64,000 nt of DNA, taken from assembly GCA_015680685.1 (NCBI GenBank), contig MNCI01036463.1:1324162-1388161 (forward strand), written 5' to 3'. The notes under the pieces are model-generated. The model was given only the letters and a program-made list of their open reading frames with translations. It was not told the origin of the DNA and did no database searches. The position numbers were made by a program, and so were the translations under genes. The DNA comes from Gnetum montanum. Lineage: Eukaryota; Streptophyta; Gnetopsida; Gnetales; Gnetaceae. Shown here piece by piece: positions 43,151 to 55,959 of this stretch. How positions within the stretch are numbered: position 1 is the stretch's first letter; the number at the start of each line of letters is the position of its first letter.

Positions 43151-43949
43151 ATTTTTAGCTTTTTGAAATAATTTGACCATGGGAAATCATTATTCTAGTG
43201 GTTTACAAATTGTTTTTACAAGATGTTTCCTTAGTTTAACTATTTTCATTATATTTTTAGTTATCATAGTAGTTTACAGCTTGTTTTCTCTAGAGTTTTT
43301 ACTTATTTTAATAGTTTTAGCCCATTTCACTAGAATTATACTTATTTGGGTAATTTATAGCTTATTTTTATTATACTTTTGTTTATTTTAACTATAAGAT
43401 AACCCAAAAAGCAAACATTATTATTTATATTCTTTTTTACCCTATTTGACCTTGTTTGATCCCATTCTGCATCATTTGACATAATTTTGCATCATTTTAA
43501 CATCATGTAACCTCATTTAGCCTTAGTTTACCATCATTTGGCATCATTTGATGTCATTTAGCATCATTTAGGCCTCATTTGACCTCATTTCACATCATTT
43601 TCACTATTTTGATCTTATTTAGTCCCTACTTAGTCTTATTTTACATCATTTTACTTTGTTTTATCTTGTTTTACCTTGATTTACTTTGTTTTAGTCCATC
43701 ATTGCTCTATGGTATTCTAATACTATAGTATCTTGGATTATTTTAACCTTGTTTAACAATTATGATATATAGATGTCAATTAGTATGCTTTTGTTGGCAT
43801 GCATAATCAAAATATGGATACATGGGCATAATTCGGCCTACCTTTGAGCCTAAATAAACCCTATGGTGATATCAAATGATTAATTAACCTTGAATGCCTA
43901 GATCATAAGCCTAGAAGCCTATTCGACCATATAGCCTTAATAGAGAAGT
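43151..43949 (+). repeat. AT-rich stretch with CATCATTTGA / CCTTGTTT degenerate repeats
   Basis: From 43430 to 43700 the sequence repeats 10-12-base words (CATCATTTGAC, CCTCATTTGAC, CATCATTTTA, TTGTTTTACC) without a strict period. A hydrophobic 72-codon frame at 43173-43391 is low-complexity and has no family signal. Confidence 0.5.
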
Positions 43950-46900
43950 CCCTAGAATGGTCCAATTACATAGTTAAAATCCTTGACTTAGAGGTTGGAG
44001 ACACTACTAAGTGTTATCTAGTTAAAGTTCCTATTACAACCAACACTGGTAAGGAGAAAACACTAAAATTAAGTTCTTCACTCAAACCCTAGCTAGTCCA
44101 AGACATCAACAAGGCTCTTCAAGCAAACCTTAAAACCTTTGCATGGTCATATGAAGATATGCTAGGACTTGACCCATGCTTAGTCCAGCATAACATTATA
44201 CTTGACTCTAGTATCAAACCTATTAAGAAAAAAGTTCATATGATTAGACTAGATTTAACCCTAGTAATTTGTGATGAGATCAAGAAGCTTTATCAAGCTG
44301 GTTTCACCCAAGCTATCAATTATGCTGATTAGGTGTCCAACATAGTGGTAGTTCCTAAGAAAAATAAAAGTACTCATATATGCATCGATTTCCAAGACCT
44401 TAATGAGGGAATCATTAAAGATGATTTTTCTTTACCTAGTATTAATCAACTTATTAATACTATAGCTAGTCATGCCTTATTATCCTTTATAGATGGGTTC
44501 TCAGGGTACAACCAAGTTAGGATTAACCCAAAGCATCAACTCTAGATGACCTTCATGAACCCTTAGAGAACTTTTTATTATACCACGAAGCCATTCAGTC
44601 TAAAGAACTCAAGTGCTATCTATAAATGAGCTCTGACCTACATTTTCAGTGACCACATGCTAGGGTTACTTAATGATTATGTGAACAATATAGCCATGAA
44701 GTCCAAAATGGCCTATGTCCATGCAGATGACCTAAACTTGGTGCTTTAATGTTACATAAAGTATGAGCTTATAATGAATCCTAAGAAGTATGTCTTTGGT
44801 ATCAAAATTGATAAAATTATTAGTTTCATAGTGGGTAGGAATATGCATCAATCCTAATAAGGTTAAGGCCATAACTAACCTATCAATGCTTAGTAACCTT
44901 AAGGAACTATGAGGATTACAAGGTAGATTGCAATTTATTCATAGATTCATCTCAAGACTTATAGATAAGTTACAACCCATGCAACACTTAAGAAGGGAGT
45001 TCATTATGAGTGGCTTAACCAATGGCAAGAAGCCTTTGATAATATCAAGCAAAAGTTAGCCTAATTGCTTATGATGTACCCATCATAGAAGGATAATCCA
45101 TTTTACATCTATCTTGCAATCTATGACATGTTTATAACCTCTCTCCTCTATCAAAAATGACACAATGAAGTAGAGCTTCCCATTTACTATTTTATCCATG
45201 CATTAATAGCCTATTAGACCTAATAAAGTGAGGTCAAAAAGTGTTACCTAGCCTTAGACATCAACCTAAAGAAGTGAAAACGCTACCTCTTTAAGAGTTA
45301 AGTTAACATTATATCTAAGGATAATGTACTAAAAGCCATGATGACTAATATCTATGACAGTAGTTGAATAGCTTGGTGGAAATTTTTAACAGTCGAGTTT
45401 GATCTACATTATATCTCCTAAGCCTCAACAAAAGGTCAAGTCATAGCCGTACAACTCACAACTTCCCTGATTGAAGGTTATGAGGCCATCATGCACTTCA
45501 AAAAAGCTTCAACTAAATAAGGAGTCAATGTTGATGTTGTCATAATACTACCCTCTAGTGAGATGCAACATTTTTTTTATCATTTCCAATTTTCATGTAC
45601 TAAAAATGTAGCAGAATATGAAGGGTTAGTCAAAGGGATGATGATACCTCATAACTATGGAATTACATGTTTAATGATAAAAGGTGATTCATAACTAATG
45701 GCTAACTAAGTAACTAAAGTCTATGCTTGTAAAGCTAAACATTTGCAACCTTATTGTGATCTAGGCAAAAAATGCTTACTACAGTTTACAAATGTTTGTA
45801 TCCAACACATCCTCCTAGCCAAGAACACGCCAGCCAATGCCATTACCACCTTTGCCTAAAGTCTGATTCCTAATGTGTCTAGCAAGTTACCTTATTTGAT
45901 AGAAAATTGTATTCTTCCCATCATGAAAAATACTCAAGGCACCTCTATAGCCACCATTGGCAATGTTCCTTAAGATTTGTGGTATGATAACATCAAGTTT
46001 TACCTCATGTATGAAGAACCTGCACAAAAATTAACCGTCTCTCAAGAGAATACTATACATAAATGATAAAAAAATATATCATTGTAGCCGATAACATACT
46101 ATGTTAAAGGTATTATGATGGTGTATTGCTAGTATGCTTAGGTAAAGCAGAAGCCCATACGGTCCTTGAATAGGTTCATGATGGCGTATGTGGAGGACAT
46201 GATTGCAAAGATTAAATTCTAAGGATACTATTGGCCCTATATTGAAAGCAACTGCTTACAAAGGGTAAAAACTTGTGACATCTGTCAATGATATAGCAAC
46301 CTGATACACATGCCATCGATTGAGTTACACACTACATAGATCACATGGCCTAATTGGACCTATAACTCCTAATTCCTTTGTGGGACATAACTTCATCATT
46401 ACTGCAACTAAGTACTTCATAAAGTGGGTTGAAGTTATCCCTATGAAGAAAAAAACATCTCAACATGTTTGTAAGTTCAGATTAGACAACATAGTATCCC
46501 ATTTTGGCCTACCTTTGACTATTTTCATAGACAATAGACAAAAATTCAATAACTAGGAAATGAAAACCTTTTGGTAATGATTAAACATTAAATATTTTTT
46601 TTCATCACCATACTATGTACAAGCTAATAGTCAAGGTGAAGCTAATAACAAGATCATCATTAGCCTTCTAAAGAAAATGTTAAGCAATGGCAAATGTAAA
46701 CGGCACAAATAAATCGTGTACGCACTTTGGGCTTATAGAATAATGTTTTAAATTGAAATTGATGCAACAATCTACAACTTGATTTATGGATCTAAAGATA
46801 TTTTCCCTCTTGAATTATAGGATCCATCCCTAAGGATAGCTCTGTCTGACTTCATCAATGATGAGTAGAACAACAAGCTATGTATCATCGATCTAGATTT

Positions 46901-47178
46901 AGTGGAAGAGTAATGAATAAAAATGCTTGTTTACATCGAGTGATATCAAAAGAAGTAGAAACATCAATACCATCACAATTCAAATTGGTAGAAAATCAAG
47001 GAAAAAAACCTTGTCGTCAAGGTTGTTCATGAACATGTGTACAAATTCTTAGTTAACTAAGAGGACCTTTCGTGGTCACAAAAGCCTATGGCAATGGAGC
47101 ATTTAAATTGGAAAACATTGATGGAAATGAATTGAGCAATTCGGTCAACCATTCCTTTCTCAAGCCTTATTATGTCTA
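43950..47178 (+). pseudogene. Tat-like pol relic, plus strand
   Basis: A pol gene of the same family as C, without gag or protease. RT: FAWSYEDMLGLDPCL (about 44135), SNIVVVPKKNKSTHICIDFQDLN (44336), FIDGFSGYNQVRINP, and YVNNIAMKSK near 44680, where the catalytic YVDD has become YVNN. RNase H segments are at 45080-45860 (AEYEGLVKG, IKGDS, KAKHLQPYCDLGK). The integrase finger is near 46170-46290 (CDICQ), the core part at 46340-46556 (GHNFIITATKYFIKWVEV, IDNRQKF) and SPYY near 46607. The end HSFLKPYYV falls at 47178. Stops and shifts occur throughout. Confidence 0.85.
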
Positions 47179-47887
47179 ATGCTAACCTATTTTCTTGTAG
47201 TCTTTTTTCATCTTTGTTTACAAGTTTGGACACATAATTAACATTGACAACCCTTGTAGCCTACAACAAGTGAGTCGACATGATCTCTTATCTCTTTTTG
47301 GCATCTCAAAGCACTACAAACTTCGTATGAACCTATAAAACCAGGATAATAGCATTCATATTTTCTACCAATTGTAAAATATGGTGGCCTATATTCGTTA
47401 GTAGCATCCTATAACCTGTTGTAATCACATGTATTCTTTGATTTGTTTTCTTATCCTCTTGGAGTTATGCTTGCAAGATGAGCTTGAAGTCATTGAAAAG
47501 GTGTGATTAATTTTAGTGATGAGTTACTCAGAAATCTCAATATATAATATTTGATTAACTTGCTCAATATTATCAACAATGGTTACCTCACATCACCTCC
47601 ATTTCCCCTTTTGAACCATAACCCCATAGCCAAAGTTTAGCCTTCCTTGCCTTGCAAACAATGAAAAACTATGTTTGACATTCATGCGTCATGATCATGT
47701 GACATTCTTGATGTGTTCAATTATTAAGTTTGTTAAATGTAACACACTTCATTCAATAAAAAACAAAATAAAAATCACTTTTAGTAGCAAAATCCAATGA
47801 AGGTTTTGCTCCCATAAAAAAATGGGAGGAAAATGCTAAGAAATCCAAGAGGCTAATGTAGTCTAAAGTTAATTAAATCAACAACTC

Positions 47888-47931
<44 letters not shown>

Positions 47932-48318
47932 AAGTTGCTAAAGAAGCCCTATTACAAAGTGTTGGTTCCACCAAACATCATCAAGTAACTAGTAGTTTAA
48001 GCACAAAGCATGAAGACCTCTTCAATTAGCAAATATTTCACTACCATACCATATCCATGATGTCGATCCATTTGAAATTTTTTGTTAGCCTAGGTGACCA
48101 TTCAAATAGCCAAAGTAACCATCTTGATAGCTAAATATAGTCCTTATCTCAACTCAAACTTTTGACATCCCATTGTGACCATATTTCATCATCGTAAGCA
48201 ATCCTTGGCATGATTCGATAGCTATAGATTCAAATGTAGAAAGGGATCCTTGGTGATGAATTTGTAGTTATGTTTTATATTCTTTGTTGATGTCTTTTAG
48301 GTGAATCCTTAAAGTATC
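47179..48318 (+). other. 3' region of the plus-strand pol relic
   Basis: No gene. GGAGTTATGCTTGCAAGATGA at 47460 matches C at 38890. A (GA)n microsatellite lies at 47891-47929. Confidence 0.55.
47891..47929 (+). repeat. (AG)n microsatellite
   Basis: About 19 uninterrupted AG units. Confidence 0.95.
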
Positions 48319-49250
48319 AACAAAGAGAAACTAATGAAACACCTCTAGAAAATTCTTGTAACAAAATAAAAGGCCTAGTATCTATATTTGCAATGTAACC
48401 TACTAGGTAGCCTTGTTTTGGTGTGTGAAGGCCAAAAATCTAAAAACGCTGTCAAATCTAACAACAAAATCCAAAAACGTTGGTGGCCCATGCACTACAA
48501 TTTGGGCCATAAAATTAAGTCCCATACGCTACCAAAACATGACAGAAAAAGCCAAAAATGTTGATAATCCATATGTTGCACTTTTTGACCATGAAAATGA
48601 TTCAAAAATATTTTTTAATGCTTTAGAAATTGTATGGAACTATAATGAATGCTAGCACAACAAATGCAAGGCATATTTATGCTAGAGTCATCAAAGTTTC
48701 TAAGATTTTTTAGCAAATCTTCTTGACATATAGAGAAGAGCATTTTTCACAAAATGAGAGACTTGGTTTTAGTAGATAATGGAGAAATTAATGTAGATTC
48801 TACAACCTTTTAGAGCATTTTTAGCAACATTTATTGCAATGTAGATTGATCAAGAGACTAGTGTAGATCTAGTGCAGAACACATCCTAGCTTGTGCACTA
48901 GATTGCAAAGCCATTTTCATATTCTTGAACTTTTAAAGTCCATCAATCTATACTCTTTAAACTTATTTTTGTATAATATTTTGCGTTATTTACTAAAAAT
49001 TTTTATAGTTTTCTAGCCATATTTATTGCATATTTTATACATCTCTCTCTATCCTTGGTACAGTGCTAAATCCCCATTTCATATGCTTTTGTTTATCCTT
49101 GTTTATTACCTAGTACTAGAATTCCTAAGCCCTTAAGCGATCAACTAGATCATTTAAGGTGCTTCAAATCCTTTCAAGTCCCATGGATCTTAGAGTTAAA
49201 GTTGTTTTGTAAGGATTATTTAGCATTGATTTTTTTCATCACTGCACCAG
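48319..49250 (+). repeat. Polypurine tract and 3' LTR of plus-strand relic
   Basis: ATCAACAAAGAGAAACTAA then TGAAACACCTC at 48335 mirrors C's tract and LTR start. The following sequence repeats words like CCATGCACTAC, CCATACGCTACC and CCATATGTTGC, the same habit of short LTR words seen in C. The right border is a guess. Confidence 0.5.
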
Positions 49251-50700
49251 ATGAGCTTAAGCCTGAGGATGGTAGGGTTGGACAGACGAGCTCTCAACTT
49301 AGCAACTCTCGTGACCAATCATCAATTGATGACAGTGATCTCCTCAAGTTATGTGTTAGTGATTAACAATTTGTCCCTTGTCTCAATGGCTAGTTTACAA
49401 TGATATCATCTGAGAGATCAATCTGTAGAAGCAGTTGTCGTATTCCAACTAGTCATTCCAACACGTTCTCATGTTGGGAAACAGTCATCTGATCACTTCT
49501 TGCTCTTGTGAATGTGTGGATATCCACCATGGAAACAATGTCAGGTAGAATCATCATACGATTATTTAGGGCTTTGGCCACCCTGTTAGCCACCACCTTT
49601 GCCACTGTCTCCTAGCCCTTGTGTGACATTACTAGGATGGTTGCTCCCTTGCCTTCCTCTAACATGATCGAGAAGGTTGTAATATTTTAAGAAATTTTAG
49701 GAAATGCTTGTACAAGGATGAACATTGTAACCTCTTAGATAGTTGGATTGGACCTATCAAATGCTTGGTTCCTTTGTGAAAAGTATAATGGGATAGTCTT
49801 AGTATCTATCCAACTAATGGTCTTCAGAACCTTCTTCAAGTCGCTCATGACTAGACAGTAGATAGATGATTCCCTACCACTTGAAAAACTTTGTTACCAC
49901 TAAAACTACTCTTTAAGCTTCTTAGATTTTTGGTAGTTGCAATCACCTCTACTATAGTTTTTTAAGCTACAAGTGATGGAGGTGATGGTTGCTCCTCTTT
50001 TTGTAGCTTTGTTGCTACCTTATCCTTTATCATTTTCTATCATGATCTAGTAGGAGCATGGTAGATTATATCATTAAAGTAATAAGAAATGCCTATCTTT
50101 TTGCATAGTCTATAGATGAGACATGGAAAGGGGAGGGTCTTCCTTCCCTTCTCATTTTCATTGAAACATTTTTTATCTCTAGGAAAATGAGATGGAAAAG
50201 GTTGATTGGGAACTTCCTACTTAGAGCATCGCATACCTAGATAGAGAATGTAGTGACTTTGTTGGGCCTCATCGTGGGATTCAAGTGATTGACCACGATT
50301 TTAAAATATGCTCTCTTTGCCTTAGTGAAAGCACTATACTCCTTGCAATCAATCCCATAGCATTATTACATCCATTTTTTCTTTGCCTCCAAGTCTACCT
50401 ACATCAAAATCTTGGCAAATTTAGCCTTGCTATTAGGTAGCTCAAGGACCTCTATAATGGCCTTAACTGAGTAGGAGATGATGATATCCTTGATGTTCAT
50501 TAATGTGTCTCCTTGCTAGTTATTCCAAAATAGATAGGTTTCCCACTTTTACTATTCTCCATTGTTGGACAAAATGGACTACATGGGAGACCCCTATAAC
50601 TATGTTTGAACTTTCTCTGGTGCCAACTATAAGATGGATCCAAACCTCAACTCTGAGTATAGAATTGAAATCACATTACACTTAGGTATATAAAATGCAT
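49251..50700 (-). pseudogene. Relic of a plant-transposon-type protein gene
   Basis: Read on the minus strand near 50350-50080, translation gives KAKRAYFKIVVNHLNPTMRPNKVTTFSI followed by INLFHLIFLEIKNV and GRPSPFHVSS. This has the pattern of the family often labelled putative plant transposon protein, in which a helical domain follows an FxxxxPxRH-like core. Upstream and downstream (to 49.3 kb) charged, proline-poor coding-like sequence continues with many stops. It lies downstream of, and opposite in direction to, the Tat-like pol relic at 43.9-47.2 kb, and might be a decayed relative of the antisense gene's middle part. The assignment is tentative. Confidence 0.4.
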
Positions 50701-50826
50701 AAAATTCTCTTAGATTAAAATAAGAAAATTGGAGACTAGGTGGAAAGTGATAGTAAAGATGAAAATGCCAAGGGTAAGCATGTATCATGAAACCCTAATA
50801 ACCTGAACATAAATAAAATTTTACTA

Positions 50827-50879
50827 TCACACAAAATAATGTTTAATTTACTAGTAATATTAAACATTATTTTGTGTGA
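50827..50879. repeat. 53-base near-perfect palindrome
   Basis: Two 21-base arms (outer end TCACACAAAATAATG, inner end TTTAAT) pair perfectly around an 11-base centre TTACTAGTAAT that is itself nearly palindromic. RNA from it would fold into a long hairpin. Confidence 0.95.
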
Positions 50880-53758
50880 CAAGATGCCTTACATTTTTAA
50901 AAAAATTAGGTAAAACCATTTTAGGCAACTATTTTAATGTAAGCTTACCATTCAAGATACCACTTTGTTGAGGCATATAGTAAAAATAAAGAAGTGGCAC
51001 AATAGTAGATTGAAGATTTTAACACCAATGCAGAAATTATTAGGTGCTAGTAATATGGGTTGGTTTAAGTTACTAGTCTTTGTGGAAAGTGTGCATGCAA
51101 TAATACCATCACATACATGATATGATGTCAAATCGATTCTTAAAATGAAACTAAAAAAATAATTGATTAGCATATAATATTTTATAAAATATTATTTGTA
51201 ATAAAAGGATTCTACTTTTGCATATAAATAATCTTTTCTTTCTTATTTAGTACCTTTGATGATTAATTCAAAGAGGATTTCAAACTAGTATCATTTATAG
51301 TGTAAGAAGCAAAAAACTAAAATTTATGAAATTACTAATAAGTTATTAATTTTAATATGGTCAAATATGTAATATTTTTAAAATTATTAATTAATTATTT
51401 TATAAAGTATTACAATGGAATTGAAATTGAAGTTTAATTAAATCTATAGAAACCTAAATGGTCTTTTTTGATAAATTATTTTATTCAAAATATAGGGACC
51501 ACCACTTGGAGTCTAAGTAACATGCTTATTTCCTATGTCCTAAGACCTAGATTCAAGCTAAGACACAACCACTTGAGAAATATTAGGATTTCATCCATCG
51601 ATCCCTTCAAGATTTTCCTTGGTGGATGAGCATTGAGCCTTTGTATGATGATGCATGATGATCATTTGGTTTATATAAAATACATTAATAAAAGTAAATC
51701 TTGAGTGGAATCTCAACATGAGGACACCATGACCTATAAATCCCTAATTAAAAATCCCAAATTCATTATGATCCATCATAACCTTGATGGAACTTAAAAA
51801 ATTTGATATGACCTTATTGTAAGTTGATCGCAACTCATGTTTGTGAATGCAAGTTGATCACAATCCATGCTTGACTTGTAATGATGGTATGTTGTGCATT
51901 TTTTCAATTTGACTTTGTAATTCAATCGACTAATGAATTCCAAATCATTGAGACTTCAAAACATGAACCTAGAAAAAGTTCAAAGTTAAATAAACACTAA
52001 TAGATAATACCACATACCTATACAAGACATATATATTTAACAAACCCTTGCCTTTAATGTAGTGTATATGTACCACATATGGATGTCATACATAACATTA
52101 TGGCAAAATACCACAACCAAATTAGCATACCAAGTCTACCTAGTGAGATAATAATTTTAGACCAAAATTTTTGGAGTTGACCATTTTGTCCCAATAAAAT
52201 AGGAATAACTATCATGGTAATTTAAATTAATTACTGATAATTTGTTACATAGAAAATAATTAAGGAAACACTAATATCATGTGCCCAATCCTAGATGATG
52301 ACATTTCATAATTAGAAGTTGTAATTATTGTATTGTTAAGGAAAAGACACATTGTACAAACATGTCTATTGAGAGAACCTTTAGGGTTTGACCTAAGGTA
52401 TCTATAATAGTAACTTAAAGTAAATGCTAGTATATAATTGCAAAGCTAACAATAAAAAGTGATGAGTGTTAAGTAGAAAGGAAAGGATTTGGCCTTACCT
52501 TCTCATTAGGTCTATGCTTGAACCATGGTAGCAATGTTGGATTACCTTTAAGGAATAAATGTAAAAGAAATATAACCCTTTGAAAACAACACTCTAGGTT
52601 GGAAAAATATCAATGATAAATAATCAAGTTTATAAAAACCCATTAAGTTTATTTGTAAATTAAAAAGCACATTTTTGAAAATATTCTTTGTAATAGTAAA
52701 CAAACTAAACTCTGTAGTTGTGTGAAACTTGTTCTCTATTCATTAGAAATGAATATAATCTTCAGCATCATCATTGTCATGATCTTTTTCTCTACCTCCA
52801 AGAATTCTAGAATCATATAAAGGTATTTCCTTACCATTTTAAGGATGAAGTAGTCTAAGTTAAAAATGATTGAGAATAATAACATACACATTAAACAAAT
52901 GTATCATTGTAAATAATCATGTAGTTGTGTAGATGTGTTGGAAAATGTTGATAGTTTTTTTTAAAAAAAATAACAGGCTTAAATTAATGATTCAATACCA
53001 TAGATTTATGGTACAAGGGATCCCTATTTTTCAACCTTCTTATTTCTTTGAAATACTTTAGATAATCCAAACAAATCAATTGCATAAAATAAAATTCAAG
53101 GAACAATATTAAAAAAATCAATTACATAAAAAGATCTTTGTAATGAGAGTTGTGTTAATTGTTCAAGAAATAAAATTGCAAATTTGAAAGATAAAATGTG
53201 AATATTTTTACTTGTGTGTATTTCTTACAACCTGTAATTCATAATGACACAACACTGATCTGACAAGTTCAATATGATCATTTGAAATCATGGATTCTGT
53301 TCACTTAAAATATGAGCAAATCAAGAACTTTGAGTGGTGTTTTGACTAATATATTTCGCTTCTCTTAATGTTGAACAACATTAATGTAATAAATGAAAGA
53401 TAATTAAGCAATAATCTATTAGCACACTAAGGACAAGTACTATTGTAATTTTTAGGAACAAACATAAAATTGGTTTCATCATGATAAAAAAATCTTTTGA
53501 TAGGGCAATTGTGACACTAGAATTTAACAATAAAGCCCATGAATTCAGTTCATTTTCCCATAGATCAAAATTTAGTTTTTCCATCCCATCTATTACAATT
53601 TTTTTCTGAATTTATTATACATTAGTAAGTGATTTAGAGGAGTAAGACATATAAAAATCCAAGTCATACTAAATAAAAACTTAAAGAATGTCGATGCTTG
53701 TAGTGTTGTAGCATCAGTCTATAGAATTTTCATTTCATCAGCATTTGATACTTGATAT
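50880..53758. other. AT-rich intergenic sequence
   Basis: No coding region, LTR pair or RNA gene is recognised in this 2.9-kb stretch. Confidence 0.4.
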
Positions 53759-54225
53759 TATAATCCTTTAAGCATTATGGAAAGCAAGCGATTTCAATGT
53801 AACCATTTATGCATTATGGAAAACAAACAGTCTCAAATTTGAAACCAACTAAATTTGTTGTAATTATTTTCACAAGAATGGTCTCATATTTCTAATGTAA
53901 ACCAGAAGTTAATCCTTGGTAATGGATCATTTAGCCTATAAAATGTTCTTGATGGGAGAACAAACGGGCACCAAAATATATCAAACTCATGGTAGTGTTA
54001 TAGTTTTTGGTCCCTATCATGAACACTTAGAATTTGCATACACCATCATTGTTGAGTGTTAGTGTGATAGAAGAATCCAAAACATTTTCTGAAACATGTT
54101 CTTACAGTTCAAAAAAGAGCATCAATGGCTAGAGGTTAGTTTTCTATTATTTTTGCATTTTGGTGATTTTGTGCAATTTGGTTATATGCGCGTTTGATTA
54201 ATGTTTTATAATAAATTTTCTTACA
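53759..54225 (+). repeat. Element D 5' LTR
   Basis: Pairs with 60077-60543; both are 467 bases. Shared blocks include GCATTATGGAAAACAAA, ACCAACTAAATTTGTTGTAAT and TTCTTGATGGGAGAACAAA, and the end is TTTTCTTACA. The first two bases are TA rather than TG. A TATA-like CCTATAAAATG lies at 53935-53945. Confidence 0.85.
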
Positions 54226-55940
54226 TTTGCTATTGGAGCTAGGTTAGATCTATGTCTTAATTCTTAGAGCTTGTTTGGATGAGGTTTCTATTAATAAGGT
54301 TTTCAACAATGGTTTAAATCCATAGAATATATTTTTTAGTGATTATTTGTAAAAAATAATGTTAGAAATCATTAGCAAATTGAAATTCTGTCAAAAATGA
54401 TGCTAGATCTGTGTTTAAAGAAATTTTAAAATGATGTCATTTATACAGTAACTAAACAACATGTTGTTTTGAAGCTATGAAATGCATAGTTCTTTGGCAA
54501 AATGACATATCATTTTTTGGAGTCAATTTTTGACATTTTTTCAAAAACATTTTTTTTAAAATTTATTTTTTTGTATAATTTTTCATATATTGTTTTGGAA
54601 TAATGAAAAATAATTTTTTTTAAAAAATTTTGTGAGATTTAGAATTTTGCCATTTAGATTAGATAAAATTTTGCAAATTAATTTATGGTATAATTTATTT
54701 AATTTTTGCAAATTAAGTTATTTTGGCATTTCTAAAATATTTTTTGGTGATTAAAATTACCAAAATTTTTAATGATTTTAAAATTTTCATAATTCATTTA
54801 GAAATGCATAAAGTTTCTTATTGATTAATATTTCTAAAATAAAATTATGTTTAGTTTTTTTTTTTTATGAAAAAGGAAAACCTGATTCTATAATGGCTAG
54901 GGCACAACTGACAATGTGGGAAAAATTAAGAACATTCATGAAAATGAAGAATGGTGGAGCAATAAGTTAAAAAGCGATGAGCAGAGAAAGTTGGATCACA
55001 CCATTCATACAAAAAAATCCATCAGTTGTAAGATAACCATATTGTGTGCAAACCCATTGCTGCAAGGGTTTTGTGTTTACGCCTCTTTCATTTGTCCTAA
55101 CTTTGGGGGGGTGTAAGTTAATAAATCATGTAGGGACCATCAATGCCCACGTGTGCTAGTTAAGAAAATAAACTCATTCCAGAAAGATTGGGATAGCTGG
55201 ATAGCTAAAAGGGCAATGGTTAATGGTCTCTAGTAGAGTCCCATAATGTGCACATGTGCTATCATCAATCAAGCCTTTATGGAATAGAAGCACCTTCACA
55301 AGAAATTTTCCATGTAAACATTTAGACATAAAAAATTTGCAATTAGGAATAATGACATCATGCCACCATGACTCTTTTATGGGATCTTTGATAACTAGTG
55401 CAAGGCTTGTATAGGCCTCACTTAGCTTATATTGAGTCGATTGACCCCATTGCACCACCTGATTTTGAACTTTGATGTTTTGTTGAAATCAGGGTCTTAA
55501 TTTTTCAAAGCTCCACCATGCTGGACTAGCTTTAAAAATGGTTGGAGCATTATGAAATAGAGTATTATTATAAAGATATTTGGCTTACATTACTTGAACC
55601 CATGGTTTGTTTGCTATATAAAGTTATCAATTAAGTTTTTCAAGTAATGTTAAACTAATGTGATGTAGATGTCAAATACCCTAGCCTTCTTCTTGGACTA
55701 GACAACAGACATGATCTCAATTAATTGAGTGGAAATTGTGTTCTTTAACATGAGACCAAAGAAAATGTCTTTCCAGTTGATTCACCATTGCTTCTAGAGC
55801 TTTATAATAGATTAAATTATGTTTATATTAATGCCATATTTCTTAGGAATGTTAGAATTTGGTAATTTATTTTAGATATAATTAATTTATGCATAACTTA
55901 GTTTTGTATATATCTATAAAGTGACATATTGATATATGCA
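54226..55940 (+). other. Element D leader with foreign sequence
   Basis: Begins with TATTGGAGCTAGGTTAGATC, a primer-site-like TTGG...AGCTAGG with an internal deletion. The leader is unusually long (1.7 kb), AT-rich to 54.9 kb, and includes a LINE-type fragment at 55174-55458. The N at 55950 marks a gap just before gag. Confidence 0.5.
55174..55458 (-). pseudogene. LINE RT zinc-binding (zf-RVT) fragment
   Basis: The 94-codon frame reads IPNCKFFMSKCLHGKFLVKVLLFHKGLIDDSTCAHYGTLLETINHCPF. This follows the zf-RVT pattern of plant L1-type polymerases (K.F.W..LHGKL.T...L..RG......C..C....E...HLF..C). One cysteine of the pattern is replaced by tyrosine (CAHY). No RT or endonuclease part was found, so this is a 3' fragment inserted in reverse in element D. 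Confidence 0.6.
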
Positions 55941-55959
55941 TTAGGAAAANTAAATGATG

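Noticed and set aside
43173-43391. Hydrophobic 72-codon ORF resembling a membrane protein
   Set aside because: T-rich low-complexity sequence gives Leu/Ile/Phe by composition; no start context or homology pattern.
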